Shown one piece after another: positions 11,292 to 22,939 of a stretch of DNA of 64,000 nucleotides. This DNA is from Nautilus pompilius (lineage: Eukaryota; Mollusca; Cephalopoda; Nautilida; Nautilidae), in assembly GCA_018389105.1 (NCBI GenBank), contig JACATO010000980.1:1488001-1552000 (forward strand), read 5' to 3'. The first letter of the stretch is position 1. Every line of letters starts with the position of its first letter. A program made the position numbers and the translations under genes. The notes beneath the pieces were generated by a model, which had not been told where the DNA came from, did not search any database, and saw only the letters and a list, made by a program, of their open reading frames with translations.

Positions 11292-13864
11292 TAAAAAACA
11301 ACAACAATAAACTGAAATACGAGAATTTAAAATCCTTTGTGCATTTTTATTCAGTTTTAATAATGAAAAAAAAAAGATGAATAAAAAGACCAACAGAGGC
11401 CCCGGTTATTGGTTTTCTGCCGGACTTTTTGACGATTCTATTTATCCTTAAAGTGACGGACCCATTTACGAGTCTTTAAGTGGATACCTCGGGACTAAAA
11501 CACAAAAACCGCGATGAATAGACGAGAAGGCGTCAAACGGAATCATCTAAGTAATTTTGGTTTAACGCCATCACGAAGCCGTCATCCGATCCCTCACCCG
11601 ACGTCAAGCACATCAGCTACTTTCCTGTCGGATACTGAAGCCGCAGCCTGACTGTTTTTTTTTTTTTGTTTCGCAGAGTTCTGGAACTTTGTCGCCATCT
11701 TCGCTTTTGTCGAATCTTTGAATTTTCCGGAACAGGGCCATTTGGTGATACCTTGGGCACTTCTCTAAACAGCTTTTTGCGATACTGTAGACAAACGAGG
11801 CATTTTGGGATTGTTTTCTTCTTCTGGATTATTTGCCGCCTAAGAGGTTTTAAAAAAAGGTCAGCTCCTTCTCCATAAGATGGTTAGTGCGTCAGACGCA
11901 GGATCGTTAGGCTTGTGATTGGTTACCTGTGGGTTATCTTTTCCTGAATTTGCAAAGGCTGGCAATGTTTTTTCTCTGCTCTGCCGAGAGACATTAAAGG
12001 GCGGCTTCCTCAAAGCTGGGCACTAAAAGTTTCGTCACTAAAACTCCCACCTGCACTTTCTAAAAATATTGTGTCGTCGAAGGCATCATAGTTACCTCCC
12101 CCCATCCATATCTTTTCTTATCCGGGCGACCTTCATGTGTTTTATTCGGCTTTCATGTAGCCCATGCAGCCTTTTTACCCGCTACGCACCTACCACACTA
12201 AGCTCGCGACGCTTCACAGGCAGTAATTTCAGAAATACAAGCAGTTTTCCCAGGGTAGCCGCCTCACGAATTTGGCAGTTTGCCCAGATGAACTCAGAAA
12301 GGTGGCGCGGTGTTAAACTGACGAACTTACTGGCGGTACATCTCGGAAACAACCCCCCCCCGTAGGATCGTTGCTTTCTGTCGATAAACTTCAGCTAGAG
12401 CCGCAAACTTTTCGATTTTATCAATTCACATTTTAAAGAAAACCCTGCAATAATGCAAAAATGTTTGTCCCTGGTATTCCAGATCTCTTTGGATGAGAAA
12501 GCTGCCGTGTTTATTATAACAGCGATTTTCTGTATGCTTTTGTTGTAGAAAACTAGAAAGTAAACTTGGAGATTACGAGTTATTCCACCTCGGTCAGCAG
12601 TGCTGCAGTAATGAGAGGAAAACCATATAGCCGACGGTCTTTTAATCACCGGCTGATGATTAATGGCCAATCGTTAAACCGAAAGAGTGACTAAAAGCTA
12701 CCAGTAGTGCGATATAAAAACCGTCATTAATATTTAAAAGAAAAAGGAAATGTCGTGACATCAACCAACTTGCAGGCAAAAAAACCAAGGTTGATGTAAA
12801 CTCAAGAAGTATTAAAAAAAAAATACTGCTTTACCATCGTTTTATTTCTTAAAAATCGATTTTATCTTGCGAAGATAACAGGATGCCCTTCCGAATTATA
12901 TTTCGTTTTTGTTTTATCCTTCCTGTGTCATTCAGCTACAATTAGAGAATTCCAGCGAGCTGTCTATTACTCGCCGCTGATCGCATCAGGCTGGGTACCT
13001 ACAAACCGAATTTACCTCTAATCGGGTAGTTTCGAGATAACAATGCTCTTTTTTTTTTTACTCGTCACGCGCGCAAAAATAGCCAAAGTAGAAACCGAAA
13101 GTAGAATTCCACGGTAACACGAATAGCCCACTCGCCGCAGCGTCGCGTGATTTGATTCGCAAACTTCCGCCACGTGATGCTGTTTTGATGACACATGCGT
13201 GTTATATAGAGAATGTGGGCTTTCGGCCAACTACTCTCGGTGCACCTGCACAAAGCGCGTGGAGCGAAGGATTTCCACACTATGCCTGAAGCACCAACTA
13301 ACAGACTGCACTATTTCTTCTTTCTTGTAATGAACCGGCATGTAACCTCGTGCAAAAATTCAATACATTTGGACACCTTGTTCACTATTTTATTTTTCTA
13401 TTTTCAGTTGTCAGCTGGTTCTTTTTCTTCCTAAAAGTAAGCGGGATACCGAAAACGAATCGAGTGAATTAACAGACGTTGTCAGCTCGGGAAAAACCGA
13501 ACAAAGAATTAATTAATTGAAATTATCAAGTTTACCCATCTCCAGAAACATTAAAAGATTATAACTACCCCCTTTGGGCAATATATAGTTTTTGTGTTCT
13601 GCATTTGTTGTAAAATAAATGATTTTCCATCAAATTCATGCATACTAAAGGCAGCTTTAAGGTACACTTTATATATATATTTTAAATTATCTATTTACAC
13701 ACAAACAAACATATATTGTATGTTCTATATATATATATAAAATCGATAAAATACTGCTGTATATATACGTGGCCAAACTGTTAACCGCAATACTGCGATT
13801 GAGGCTTAGGGTTCTATCTGTTTTCCGTTGAAACTGTCATTAATTATTAGTTATCTGCTAGTTG
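11292..13864. other. Intergenic, nothing firmly recognised
   Basis: No gene seen. GATGGTTAGTGCGTCAGAC at about 11,880-11,898 resembles a tRNA D-arm/A-box region and may be a decayed SINE head. AT-rich with TATA runs at 13,670-13,760. Confidence 0.4.
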
Positions 13865-14253
13865 TCAACGGCGACAGTATATCTTGATCGGGGTGCACCA
13901 GGTGTGTACGATCTGCCTCTCGAACAATGCTCGGCAGTCATATCCACGTGTGGAGAATGTGAACCATGCAGAATGCACAACACCATCACAAAACAAAAAC
14001 AAGCTGAAGCCATAACAGTTAGGAATTGAAATCAGAAAATCAATACGAACGAGGTCGGCTTCATCACTCAGTGTCAGTTGGCTGGCTAATTCGTTTTGAA
14101 AATTGAATTTTAACTCCAAAATACAATTTTTCTTTTAAATGTTAAAAATAAGGATTTGTTTATTTTTTAAAAAAATCCTTTGAACAGTTTAATTAAAATA
14201 AACAAACAAAAAAAAATCTATTAAAAGATTAAAAAATTCTATTTTTTTCGTTT

Positions 14254-14470
14254 CTCGGAATTTCACATTTTTAAGTCTTATCTTTGTACGACAGACAAAC
14301 TTAATCACTTCCGGTTTCTGCGAACCCAAAAATGGTTCCGCGGTGAAGACGTTCTGATAACTGTCTGGAATACAGCCCCGAGTCTGGTGGAACGAAGCAA
14401 AATCGAAGAAGTCATCGTCGGTGAACGTTGGCAGCCAGTCCGGAATTAAGACACACGGCTCGGACGATGT
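14254..14470 (-). other. Protein-like open stretch, unidentified
   Basis: A minus-strand frame, open from an upstream TAA, gives SEPCVLIPDWLPTFTDDDFF and then a passage including GCIPDSYQNVFTAEPFLGSQ. Third positions are biased to C/G (ACG TTC ACC GAC GAT GAC TTC TTC), unlike the AT-rich surroundings, which is what coding sequence tends to look like. There is no ATG in a sensible place and no clear splice pair, so it could be an exon, a gene relic or chance. I do not recognise the family. Confidence 0.25.
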
Positions 14471-14479
14471 CAAGTGTGT

Positions 14480-15767
14480 CAGGCATTACCTTGTACGGTG
14501 GATCTGATAATTACATCAAGGTCTGAAAAAATGTCGAAAAACAGCGTATCATGTCTCGGTGAGATATTAAAAGGAGCTTTAAACAAACAGGATGCGCATT
14601 TTGTAATATTTGGCATAAGGGACTGCTAACTTATGTTAATACTGTCAGTTTCCGGGTCACAAAATCGTAAATGAAAAAATGATGTTTACCATCTATATTG
14701 TTATTTGTCTTTTCATAATAAAGGCTTGTGCTTTAAATTGAAATATAATTTGTAGTGTTAAGTATAAATGAATAATAGAAATATTAAGCCAAAAAAAAAT
14801 AAGATTTTTTGTTTGTTATATTGATGAGAGGCGATAATGACGTCATTAATTGCTGATGGTTTTCCTGTCGATCGGTAATTATGACGGGAAAACGTTTAGG
14901 AAATTAGCTAAATTTGAAGTCGTGTAGAAATTTAGCATGTAAGATCCTGACTAATAGATGTTAGGTGATCCTCAACACTATTTTCAAGATCTACCCATCA
15001 GATTTGTATTGTTATTTTTAACAACGAGTTTTTACAGTAAAGGACCTGTAACAAAGTTACCTAGACCGACCAGAACCTTTTTTTTTTTTACCTCGACGGT
15101 AAGTATTCGCTACACAAAATCCAGGATTACTATATGCAGGCAATGAATTGCAAATGATGACAGCACACCGGATCGTTAATCCAAGGTTAATGTCGGCAAT
15201 TCCAAAACGAGGTCTAACGATTTGGCTTCGGTTTGAAAGGAGTACAAATGTCAAGGACGATCCTTCTTTGTCAGGAAGTTGCATAATCCAAGCTGAAGTC
15301 AGGAGGAGATTATGACACCAAAACGTCAGAAAAATAACTGAAGCAATTACTCAGTCACGAACCTATGGGAGGAGTGGAGGGGAGCAGCTACCCAAACGTA
15401 GACCCGGAAGGCTTCCATCGCTGTGCTGAAATATAGAAGAAAGACGCGAGGGCGCGCGAGCAATCGTTTAATTTTAAAACTGTCGATTAAACCACTACAT
15501 TGGTGTAGGAAGCCATAAGTTAAAACAAACCACAGCGCATGCGCGAACAAAAGAAACAATCGAATAAACTCTCGAGATCGGAAAAGGTGAGATGAAAGCA
15601 AACACAAATCGCTTAGACATGCCAAGAGCAGACGACAAGAAACCAGGATCGGTAAAAAAAACTATATATATACATTATGTAATTATTCCGATATTTAATC
15701 TATCACAAGTATAATTAACCAAGTCTCTGAATAAAAAAATTCTGAAGGACGTGAACGATATAAATCT
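14480..15767. other. Intergenic, nothing recognised
   Basis: AT-rich; isolated CRE octamer at 14,838-14,845 within ATAATGACGTCATTAA. No gene call. Confidence 0.45.
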
Positions 15768-16240
15768 GGAATATCAGTAATACTAGTACAGTAATGGAAT
15801 ATCAGTAATACTAGTACAGTAGTGGAATATCAGTAATACTAGTGCAGTAATGGAATATCAGTAATACTAGTACAGTAATGGAATATCAGTAATACTAGTA
15901 CAGTAATGGAATATCAGTAATACTAGTACAGTAATGGAATATCAGTAATACTAGTACAGTAATGGAATATCAGTAATACTAGTACAGTAGTGGAATATCA
16001 GTAATACTAGTACAGTAATGGAATATCAGTAATACTAGTACAGTAATGGAATATCAGTAATACTAGTACAGTAGTGGAATATCAGTAATACTAGTGCAGT
16101 AATGGAATATCAGTAATACTAGTACAGTAATGGAATATCAGTAATACTAGTACAGTAATGGAATATCAGTAATACTAGTACAGTAGTGGAATATCAGTAA
16201 TACTAGTGCAGTAATGGAATATCAGTAATACTAGTACAGT
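15768..16240. repeat. 28-bp minisatellite, 17 copies
   Basis: Unit GGAATATCAGTAATACTAGT then ACAGTAAT, repeated 17 times (last copy partial). Copies vary only at two sites, unit positions 21 (A/G) and 27 (A/G). The variant pair A,G followed by G,A occurs as adjacent copies three times (copies 2-3, 11-12, 15-16), a footprint of multi-unit duplication. It shares an ACTAGT and a CAGTA word with the 52-bp array in RIOK2. Confidence 0.97.
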
Positions 16241-16394
16241 GATTTTACCGAGATTTTAACATAGGAAAATGTCGCGGAGATCGGAAGAACTCTTGTTTAT
16301 TCTGGAGCCACACGGTCCGGGTAGGGTTAATTAATACTTTGTGGCGCGTGTCTTCTTGCTAAATGCGCTAACACATTGTACGGATGAAATCAGA

Positions 16395-16702
16395 AATCCC
16401 GGGCTGCCGGATTTCACCTCCCGTCGAGTGGATTTTCGAGAATATCTTTTAAAGGGATGATCGAGGGCAGCCGGTGTTCAAATCCGGCAGAATCTCGGCC
16501 CGCCCAGCCCGCCATTACGTTGTCCAGGCGGTGTCCGGTGGGAGACTGTCTGCCGTTGGAAAAACGAACTGCTGGCCAAAATCGCGCACCGTGAACGACA
16601 TACCGCCATTTTTTAATTTCTTTTTTTTTGCGGTGACCCGCAGCTGGTCTAATGGAAACTTTCGTATTGCTCGGAGCCGAGGCGAGGCCGCGACCACTAG
16701 AC
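16395..16702 (+). mobile_element. tRNA-like SINE remnant, target of the hAT insertion
   Basis: GTTCAAATC (16,469-16,477) is a perfect pol III B box, preceded by CCCGTCGAGTGG, a loose A box. Immediately left of the transposon (16,690-16,702) and right of it (19,200 on), the empty-site minus strand would read GTCGTCTAGTGGTCGCGGCC, another tRNA D-arm-like sequence. The hAT element therefore appears to have landed in or beside tRNA-derived repeats. The boundaries of the repeat are uncertain. Confidence 0.4.
16695..16702. repeat. hAT target-site duplication, left copy
   Basis: CACTAGAC, identical to 19,200-19,207 on the other side of the element. Eight-bp duplications are characteristic of hAT transposons. 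Confidence 0.95.
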
Positions 16703-19199
16703 CAGAGGTCTTCAAAGTGGGGGTCGCGACCCCCAAGGGAGTCGCGTAACCATAGAAAGGGGGTCGCCAAAATTATAATTATGGAATTTTTTTTATAATA
16801 TTCAACATTGTTTTTTTACTAATTTAACAACAAACACATCAATTTTCAATATAAATTGACAATCGTTTTAATTTAAATGGTATTGTTAAACTTCATCAAG
16901 AAAGCAAAATAATATGATATTTCATTATAACTTACCTTAACGATTCCTCTTCTTTTGTTTTATTTCTCACCTTCACTTATAAACTATGCATTACAATTTT
17001 TAATACGATCATGTCTCGCTCATCATTTTTTATTTTAAGATAAATTGACGATGGATAAGTGGCTGATAAACAAGAGAAAAACCTCTGATGATTTGAGTGA
17101 TGCCGGTACGATGGCAACCGGTGTAACAAGTTCTAAAGCGGAAGCAAAAGAGAATAAGCTTTTTTATGTGAAAAAAAGAAAGTACAACGAAACTTATTTA
17201 CAATTTGGATTCACTTTCATTGAAATAAATAATGAGCAGCGCCCAATGTGTGTGGTTTGCAGTGAGCACTTAGCAAGCGAAAGCATGAGGCCTGCAAAAT
17301 TGAAAAGGCATCTCGAAACTAAACATCCTTCTTGTGTTAACAAACCCGTGGAGTATTTTGAAAGGTTGTTGCAATCTACAAGAAAACAACAATCAAATAT
17401 TGAAGCGCATTCTGTAACAAATTTAAAATATTTGCGGGCATCGTATGAAGCATCTTTTTTGATTGCAAAGGCTAAAAAACCGTTTACAATTGGAGAAGAG
17501 CTTGCTCTTCCAATAGCCATCAGAATGACCGAAATTCTCATCGGACAAAAATATGCAAACGAATTTTAAAAAATTCCTATGGCTGACACCACAGTGAGCA
17601 GAAGAATTTCGAAAATTAGCGAGGACTTACATGAACAATTACTAGAAAGAATTAAAGAAAATTCAAAATTCGCAATTCAATTGGATGAGACAACGGATAT
17701 CACAAACATGGCACAATTATTAGTGTATGTAAGGTATTGCTACCACAATGATCTTCATGAAGATTTACTTTTTTGCAAGCCGTTGGAAGCACACGCTACA
17801 GGTGGGGCAATGTTTCAAAAAGTAGACGAATTTTTTGAAGAAGTCGGATTAAAATGGGCTGACTGTGTTGGAGTTTGCACAGATGGTGCAGCCGCAATGA
17901 CAGGAAAGAATGTTGGTTTCCACAGTAAAGTCAGATCCGTTTGTAAAAAGGAAGTAACCTTCACTCATTGCATGATTCATCGGGAGGTGCTAGCAACAAA
18001 AAAAATTAGCGAAGAATTGTGTGAAGTGCTACAAGATTCAGTGACGAATTTTTGCAAAGAAATGGGCTCAGAATTTGAATCTTTGCTGCTCCACACGGAT
18101 ATTAGATGGCTTTCAAGAGGTCGAGCTTTAAGAAGGCTACTGACATTAAAAAATGAAGTCATGTTATTTTTATCAAGTAATAACTCGGATTTGGTAAGAT
18201 ACTTTCACAATGAAGACTGGGTTTCTAAACTTTGTTATTTATCAGATATTCTTGACAAGCTTAATGAACTCAACATATCATTGCAAGGTGCAAACACAAA
18301 TATTTTTACATTAACTTCGAAAATTCAAGGTTTCATTAAAAAAACTAATGTTTGGTTGATTAATGTGAAAAGAAACATATACGAAATGTTTCCATGTTTG
18401 GAAGAGTTCATAACCAAAAACGCACTAAGTTTTGAAAAAGTTAAACCAGTCATAATCGCTCATTTAGTAAGTTTAGCAGAAAATTTCAAAAAGTATTTTC
18501 TCAAAGAATCAGACATGAGCCAATTTGCTTGGATTCAAAATCCATTTGATGTTGAGGTCGAAAAAGTGAGTAATCTTACAGTAAAGGCGCAGGAAGAATT
18601 GGCAGAACTTTCTTCTGATTCTTCTTTAAAAATCACGTTTGCTAAAATGAGTCTCATATCGTTTTGGTCTGGTCTTGATTCAGAATATTCGAACTTATCT
18701 CAGCTTGCAATAAACACTCTTCTACCTTTTGCATCGACTTATTTATGCGAAAGTGCTTTTTCGGCATTAACTAACCTAAAAACAAAACATCGAGCAAATT
18801 TGAAATGTCTCGAAACCGTACTAAGACCAGCTTTGACAAAGTTAGAGCCTAGATTTGATCTTTTATGCAAAAAAATGCAATCGCATCAATCTCATTGATT
18901 CAAATGAAATGATATAATCTTAATAATGATATATGATTTTAACTGCTATTATCTTTCATAACCCCTTATTTTTTCGTACATATGCTTATTTCTATCGTGC
19001 TTTTTTCTGTGAATTCTTTTATAAATAAATAAAAAAAGTAAAATATATTTTATTTCATGTTTAGCTTATGTTGATTTTTCGAAGCAATAAACTTTTTCGC
19101 TGCATTAACTTATTTTTTATTTATAAAAAATTTTGGTAGGTCACGAAAAAAAAATTTTTCCAAAAAGGGGTCGCGACAAAAAAAGTTTGAAGAGCACTG
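16703..19199 (+). mobile_element. Complete hAT DNA transposon (ZBED-type transposase), 2,497 bp
   Basis: The left end CAGAGGTCTTCAAAG and the inverted right end CAGTGCTCTTCAAAC match at 12 of 15 positions, and a further GTCGCGACCCC block is shared a few bases inward. The element is flanked by the exact 8-bp duplication CACTAGAC. Inside is one BED-finger hAT transposase frame on the plus strand, preceded by about 300 bp and followed by about 300 bp of AT-rich sequence with AATAAA at 19,024-19,029. Ends and duplication are intact, so the copy looks young; the transposase has one in-frame stop. Confidence 0.96.
17051..18898 (+). pseudogene. hAT transposase, BED zinc finger type, one in-frame stop
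   Basis: Cut-and-paste transposase of the hAT superfamily, ZBED5/SCAND3-like branch. It starts MDKWLINKRK, the usual start of this branch; the TTG at 17,045 lies six bases upstream and is not needed. A BED-type zinc finger is visible (C67, C70, H87, H92), then an RNase-H-like core with LDETTDI (Asp near 212) and VCTDGAAAMTGK (Asp near 278). Next come HTDIRWLSRGRAL and a C-terminal hAT dimerisation segment containing LLPFASTYLCESAFSAL. A TAA at 17,567-17,569 (codon 173) is the only break: the frame on either side is identical, and KIPMADTTVSRRI follows at once. Without the stop the length (about 615 codons) is normal for the family. It is therefore either a recent nonsense mutation or, less likely, a read-through or sequencing error. 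Confidence 0.95.
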
Positions 19200-19207
19200 C
19201 ACTAGAC
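19200..19207. repeat. hAT target-site duplication, right copy
   Basis: CACTAGAC, the partner of 16,695-16,702. Confidence 0.95.
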
Positions 19208-20540
19208 GACCGACAGCAGTTGCTTCCCATACTGTAGGGGACGACGTCTGATGGTTCTTCTCAACGCCTGTACCTGTTCCGCCTCACTTACAGCCGGCTG
19301 TCCGGGTTGAGTTGTCAGGCTTATCTTCGCGGCAAGAAGTATCCGCTATACTGGCACCGGGCATCCGGGACGCGCGTGAACGGTTGGCTGTCTTATAGCT
19401 TCTTATGAACCGAACGATTAACCCGTGAACAGTCGACAGCGTAATTTCCATCATCATAGAGATTTTCCGCTGTTTCTCTCCAGTACCACAATCATGTGCT
19501 TCCTCTTTCGAATTCCGCAGTTTCCGTGCATCTCCTGTTTGTGGCACTGCTGCCTGCAGCTTGTTCTTGTAGCTGGCAATCCTGCGCTGGTCACGTGACC
19601 GCCTACCAACTAGAGCAAACGTAAAACGAGGTTTTACATCTTTACGACAATAAAAATCCGTTTTATAAAATGATTTTATTATAATTTTTTTTTAAATAGG
19701 TAAACATTTACCTGTTTTTGATTAAGGTTTTGTCCAATTAACATTCAATATATTTTAAAGCTATCATTTAGCCTAAAATCTGTCCAGATGAATTCTTCTG
19801 CTGACAGAACACCCATTCAATAAATAAGCTCATTTTCTAATCCGGTTTTCAGGCACTTTTCACTGACCTTTCTTCGCTTTAGCATCATTTCGTAATGCTG
19901 TCCACAAAAAAATCTGCTTCACCTTTACCCAGAAACTCTCGACGTACCATCGACCTTTTACTAGTCTGTCACTGGCCCTCTGGTATCTGCCATAACTTTC
20001 CTTCAGTCTTGGAAAAGAGCGCGCGTTCCTTTCTCATACGGTACAGGTACGGTACTCCCTCATTAATCTGTGCGTGATTTCTTTTTTTTTTTCCTGTCTG
20101 ATCTACCCAGGAAATAAGGGGTCCGTTACGTCAACAAACCAAGTTTAACCCAGACTGCAGGGATGTTGTACGCGATTCTCTTAGTTAATAAGAAACAATG
20201 TGGCTTTTCTTTACTACTTTATTATCAGCAACCGAGCCAGCGTTTTGGCGATCGTTCTTAGTTCTTAAAGTCCGTTAGAAGGAATTTTCTGAAACGACTG
20301 TCGGACGAGCGAGAACGTAGTAAATTCCAGTGACAATCCCACTGACAGATTCTGAAACAAAGGCACCGTGAAAGTGCGCGCGCGGCGTGAAAGGTCGTCG
20401 TCATCGCTCGAGCTTGGTCACGTGGCCACCACGCCACTGCCTCATACTTCGCGAGCAGCGCCACTTCAAAAACAAGGGGAAGGAAGCAACTCACGTGGAT
20501 CGAGACCCAGGACGCTGACTACGCCCCATTTAACATGCCA
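19208..20540. other. Intergenic, nothing firmly recognised
   Basis: CpG-containing, mixed composition. Parts (19,210-19,620) look like old repeat by texture but no boundaries or boxes are clear. No gene call. Confidence 0.4.
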
Positions 20541-20752
20541 GCATTGGGCCAGTACCGGCCCAATACAGGCTGTTGTATTGGCCCGATGTTGGTCCAGTGC
20601 TGGGCCAATATAGTTTGTGAAAAACTCATGTCGTAACGGTAGGCCGGTATTGGCCCAGCATTGGCCCAGTGACATGTGTAACGGACCAACGGTGCCAGTA
20701 CGAAACGGTATATCACCAGCATTGGCCCAATGCAGGCATGTTTGTTGGGCCA
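20541..20752. repeat. Cluster of TGGGCCA/TGGCCCA motifs
   Basis: Eight copies of a GGGCC/GGCCC-centred word in both orientations within about 210 bp, at roughly 20,545, 20,557, 20,578, 20,600, 20,650, 20,660, 20,722 and 20,745, usually as ATTGGCCCA or its complement. TTGGGCCAA is a palindrome, so the copies can pair with each other. No terminal repeat or target duplication is evident. Confidence 0.8.
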
Positions 20753-21908
20753 CCCAGCCAGTGCGAGGTCGGTAAATTCCGGTTACTTTCCTAGCTGATA
20801 GGAATCGTTCAAAATACCCATTAAAAAAAACTCAACATCTAATCTGTTAGCGAGTCAGCCAAATTTAACAAGAGAACTAAGCTGTAAAATTCTTAACTAA
20901 AAGTAATCATCGACAATAATGTTTACAGGCCATCGGCGAAAGTCTTTTCGGCTTGATGATGACAAAGGTGATAATCCGAACATGGGTTTATTAGCTAATT
21001 AAATTACCATTGGTAAGGTAACTACAACGGATCGAAATAACTCTTCAATTAATCTAAATAACAAATCCCTATGATGCCGTTACTTCCACACATTATTGTC
21101 AATAAACCAATTAACCCAGAGACGCCCAAACAGACTCACAAATGAAAAAAAATTTTTAATTTTCAAAACGTTTAGGAGGATCAGGTGATATCTTCGTGTG
21201 CTCTCTGTTAATACTGAATAATTTGCATTATTGGGGTTTTAGGTTGTTAATAAACTTTGAAACAGCTTGATATGATTTATATACAAGACGGTTAAAACGA
21301 GTATATGGTGTTAATTAGAAACGGGTAATTATTTCAGTCGCCATCTTTGGTACTCACACAGAGAGTTTTCAGAGTAACATATTTTTTTTTACTATTACTT
21401 ATGTTTTATTTTGTATTGTTTAATGGTGGATAATTATTACTATTATTTAATACAAGGATGGTACAAAAAAAATAAAGGTATAGACATCAATAAGTGGGGG
21501 GTTTATTCTAAAATCTGAAACGGTGAAGAATTTTGAGGGAATTACACTCCAAGTTGTATTTATTTGCGCTGTATCGGTCCAATGTTTAGACGATCTCGTC
21601 TCGAACGAGACTGTCCAACGTGAACACCGAGTAATGGAAAACAAAACTATTAAGAACAACGCTTAAGCAGGTCGGGACAGCGACACCTGATTTGGTCGGA
21701 TTCCAGAAAAGCATTAACACTGTTGTAGGGCAGTAATTTAATAAGTAAACAGAAGTTCATTATCGATTCTGGTCAGCGGCGCCGTGCGCGAGAACAGCAA
21801 CCTGATGGACGCTGACCTCTGATCAGAGAAATCGGCTTTCTCGGTGTAGCTGAAGCCGGAATAAATATCTCTCCTCCTCAGCGTTTCTTGTCGGTCTCCG
21901 AGCACAGC
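20753..21908. other. Intergenic, nothing recognised
   Basis: AT-rich, no supported feature. Confidence 0.45.
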
Positions 21909-21920
21909 ATCTCTCTCTAT

Positions 21921-21956
<36 letters not shown>

Positions 21957-21997
21957 CTCTCTCTCTCTATCTCTCTCTCTCTCTCTCTCTATCTCAT

Positions 21998-22047
<50 letters not shown>

Positions 22048-22068
22048 TCTATCTCATTCTCTCTCTCT
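21909..22068. repeat. CT array without the CRE core
   Basis: (CT)n interrupted by a recurring CTATCTCATTCT block. Unlike the other long CT arrays in the window it lacks TGACGTCA. Confidence 0.95.
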
Positions 22069-22189
22069 TTGAGCAGACAATTCTCAATTGTAGGAACACC
22101 AGTCTGTCTAAAAAGAACGTGTATTTCCTACCGTATTCTACGTTGAAAAATCTTCCATCACCCGCGTCCTTCCTGTGTATCACTTTACT

Positions 22190-22225
<36 letters not shown>

Positions 22226-22261
22226 ATATATAATATTAGAGAGAGAGAGAGAGAGAGAGAG
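22190..22261. repeat. TA then GA microsatellite
   Basis: About 43 bp of (TA)n with one phase slip, then (GA)n from 22,238 to 22,261. Confidence 0.95.
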
Positions 22262-22492
22262 AACCTTAAATGGCTTCGCAATAACTGATGGAGTAGTATT
22301 TGTTCCCTCTTTTTAATCTAACGAATGCTGCAATTCAAACGTAATAGATTCATGATTTTGTCCCCACCCCCCTCTCCCGGTCCGTCTGTTTCAAGTCGCC
22401 GGCCTTCCCAGCGAAAGGTTTTTTCCTGAGGAGATAAATCCCCTAGTGCCGTATGTACTGGCCCCTGTCTGCGAACTGGCTGCCCACACTAC

Positions 22493-22496
<4 letters not shown>

Positions 22497-22527
<31 letters not shown>
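22497..22527. repeat. Long A run
   Basis: About 30 consecutive A residues. This could be a retroposon tail of a plus-strand insertion, but no head sequence was recognised upstream. Confidence 0.8.
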
Positions 22528-22863
22528 ATCAGCAGTAGGCGGATCCTAGGTCTGTTAGCAATCACCGCTGTGTAAGCTCGTGTTTTCAGCTGACCAGCAA
22601 CGGATGTCTCTGCTGCTCTACGCACCAACACCGGACATAAAAAAGAAAACAGAAATGTCTACAGGCCCTGACTGCCGACTTCATTACCTTTATTAGCTCC
22701 GTGTTTATTTGACCGACAGCAGATTATATCTGTGACGTGACGGACTCATTACTCTACTAAATTAGAAATCACAAGATAAATTGGCAATTTAACTGCTGGA
22801 AAAACTCTAGTTAGTTGTTTATCTAAAAAGAAATTATATTGTTGTCCTTCAGATTAAAACGTG

Positions 22864-22864
22864 C

Positions 22865-22918
<54 letters not shown>
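22864..22918. repeat. ATT microsatellite
   Basis: About 18 ATT units, followed at 22,939 by a short AGT run. Confidence 0.95.
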
Positions 22919-22919
<1 letters not shown>

Positions 22920-22939
22920 AGAAGGAAGACTGAAGCAGT

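Noticed and set aside
17194-17541. 115-codon minus-strand frame
   Set aside because: Antisense shadow of the hAT transposase.
21888-22316. 142-codon frame through a CT array
   Set aside because: It is a translation of (CT)n and (TA)n into Ser-Leu and Ile-Tyr repeats. The same applies to frames at 8222-8494, 10661-10966, 24270-24506 and 33569-33769.
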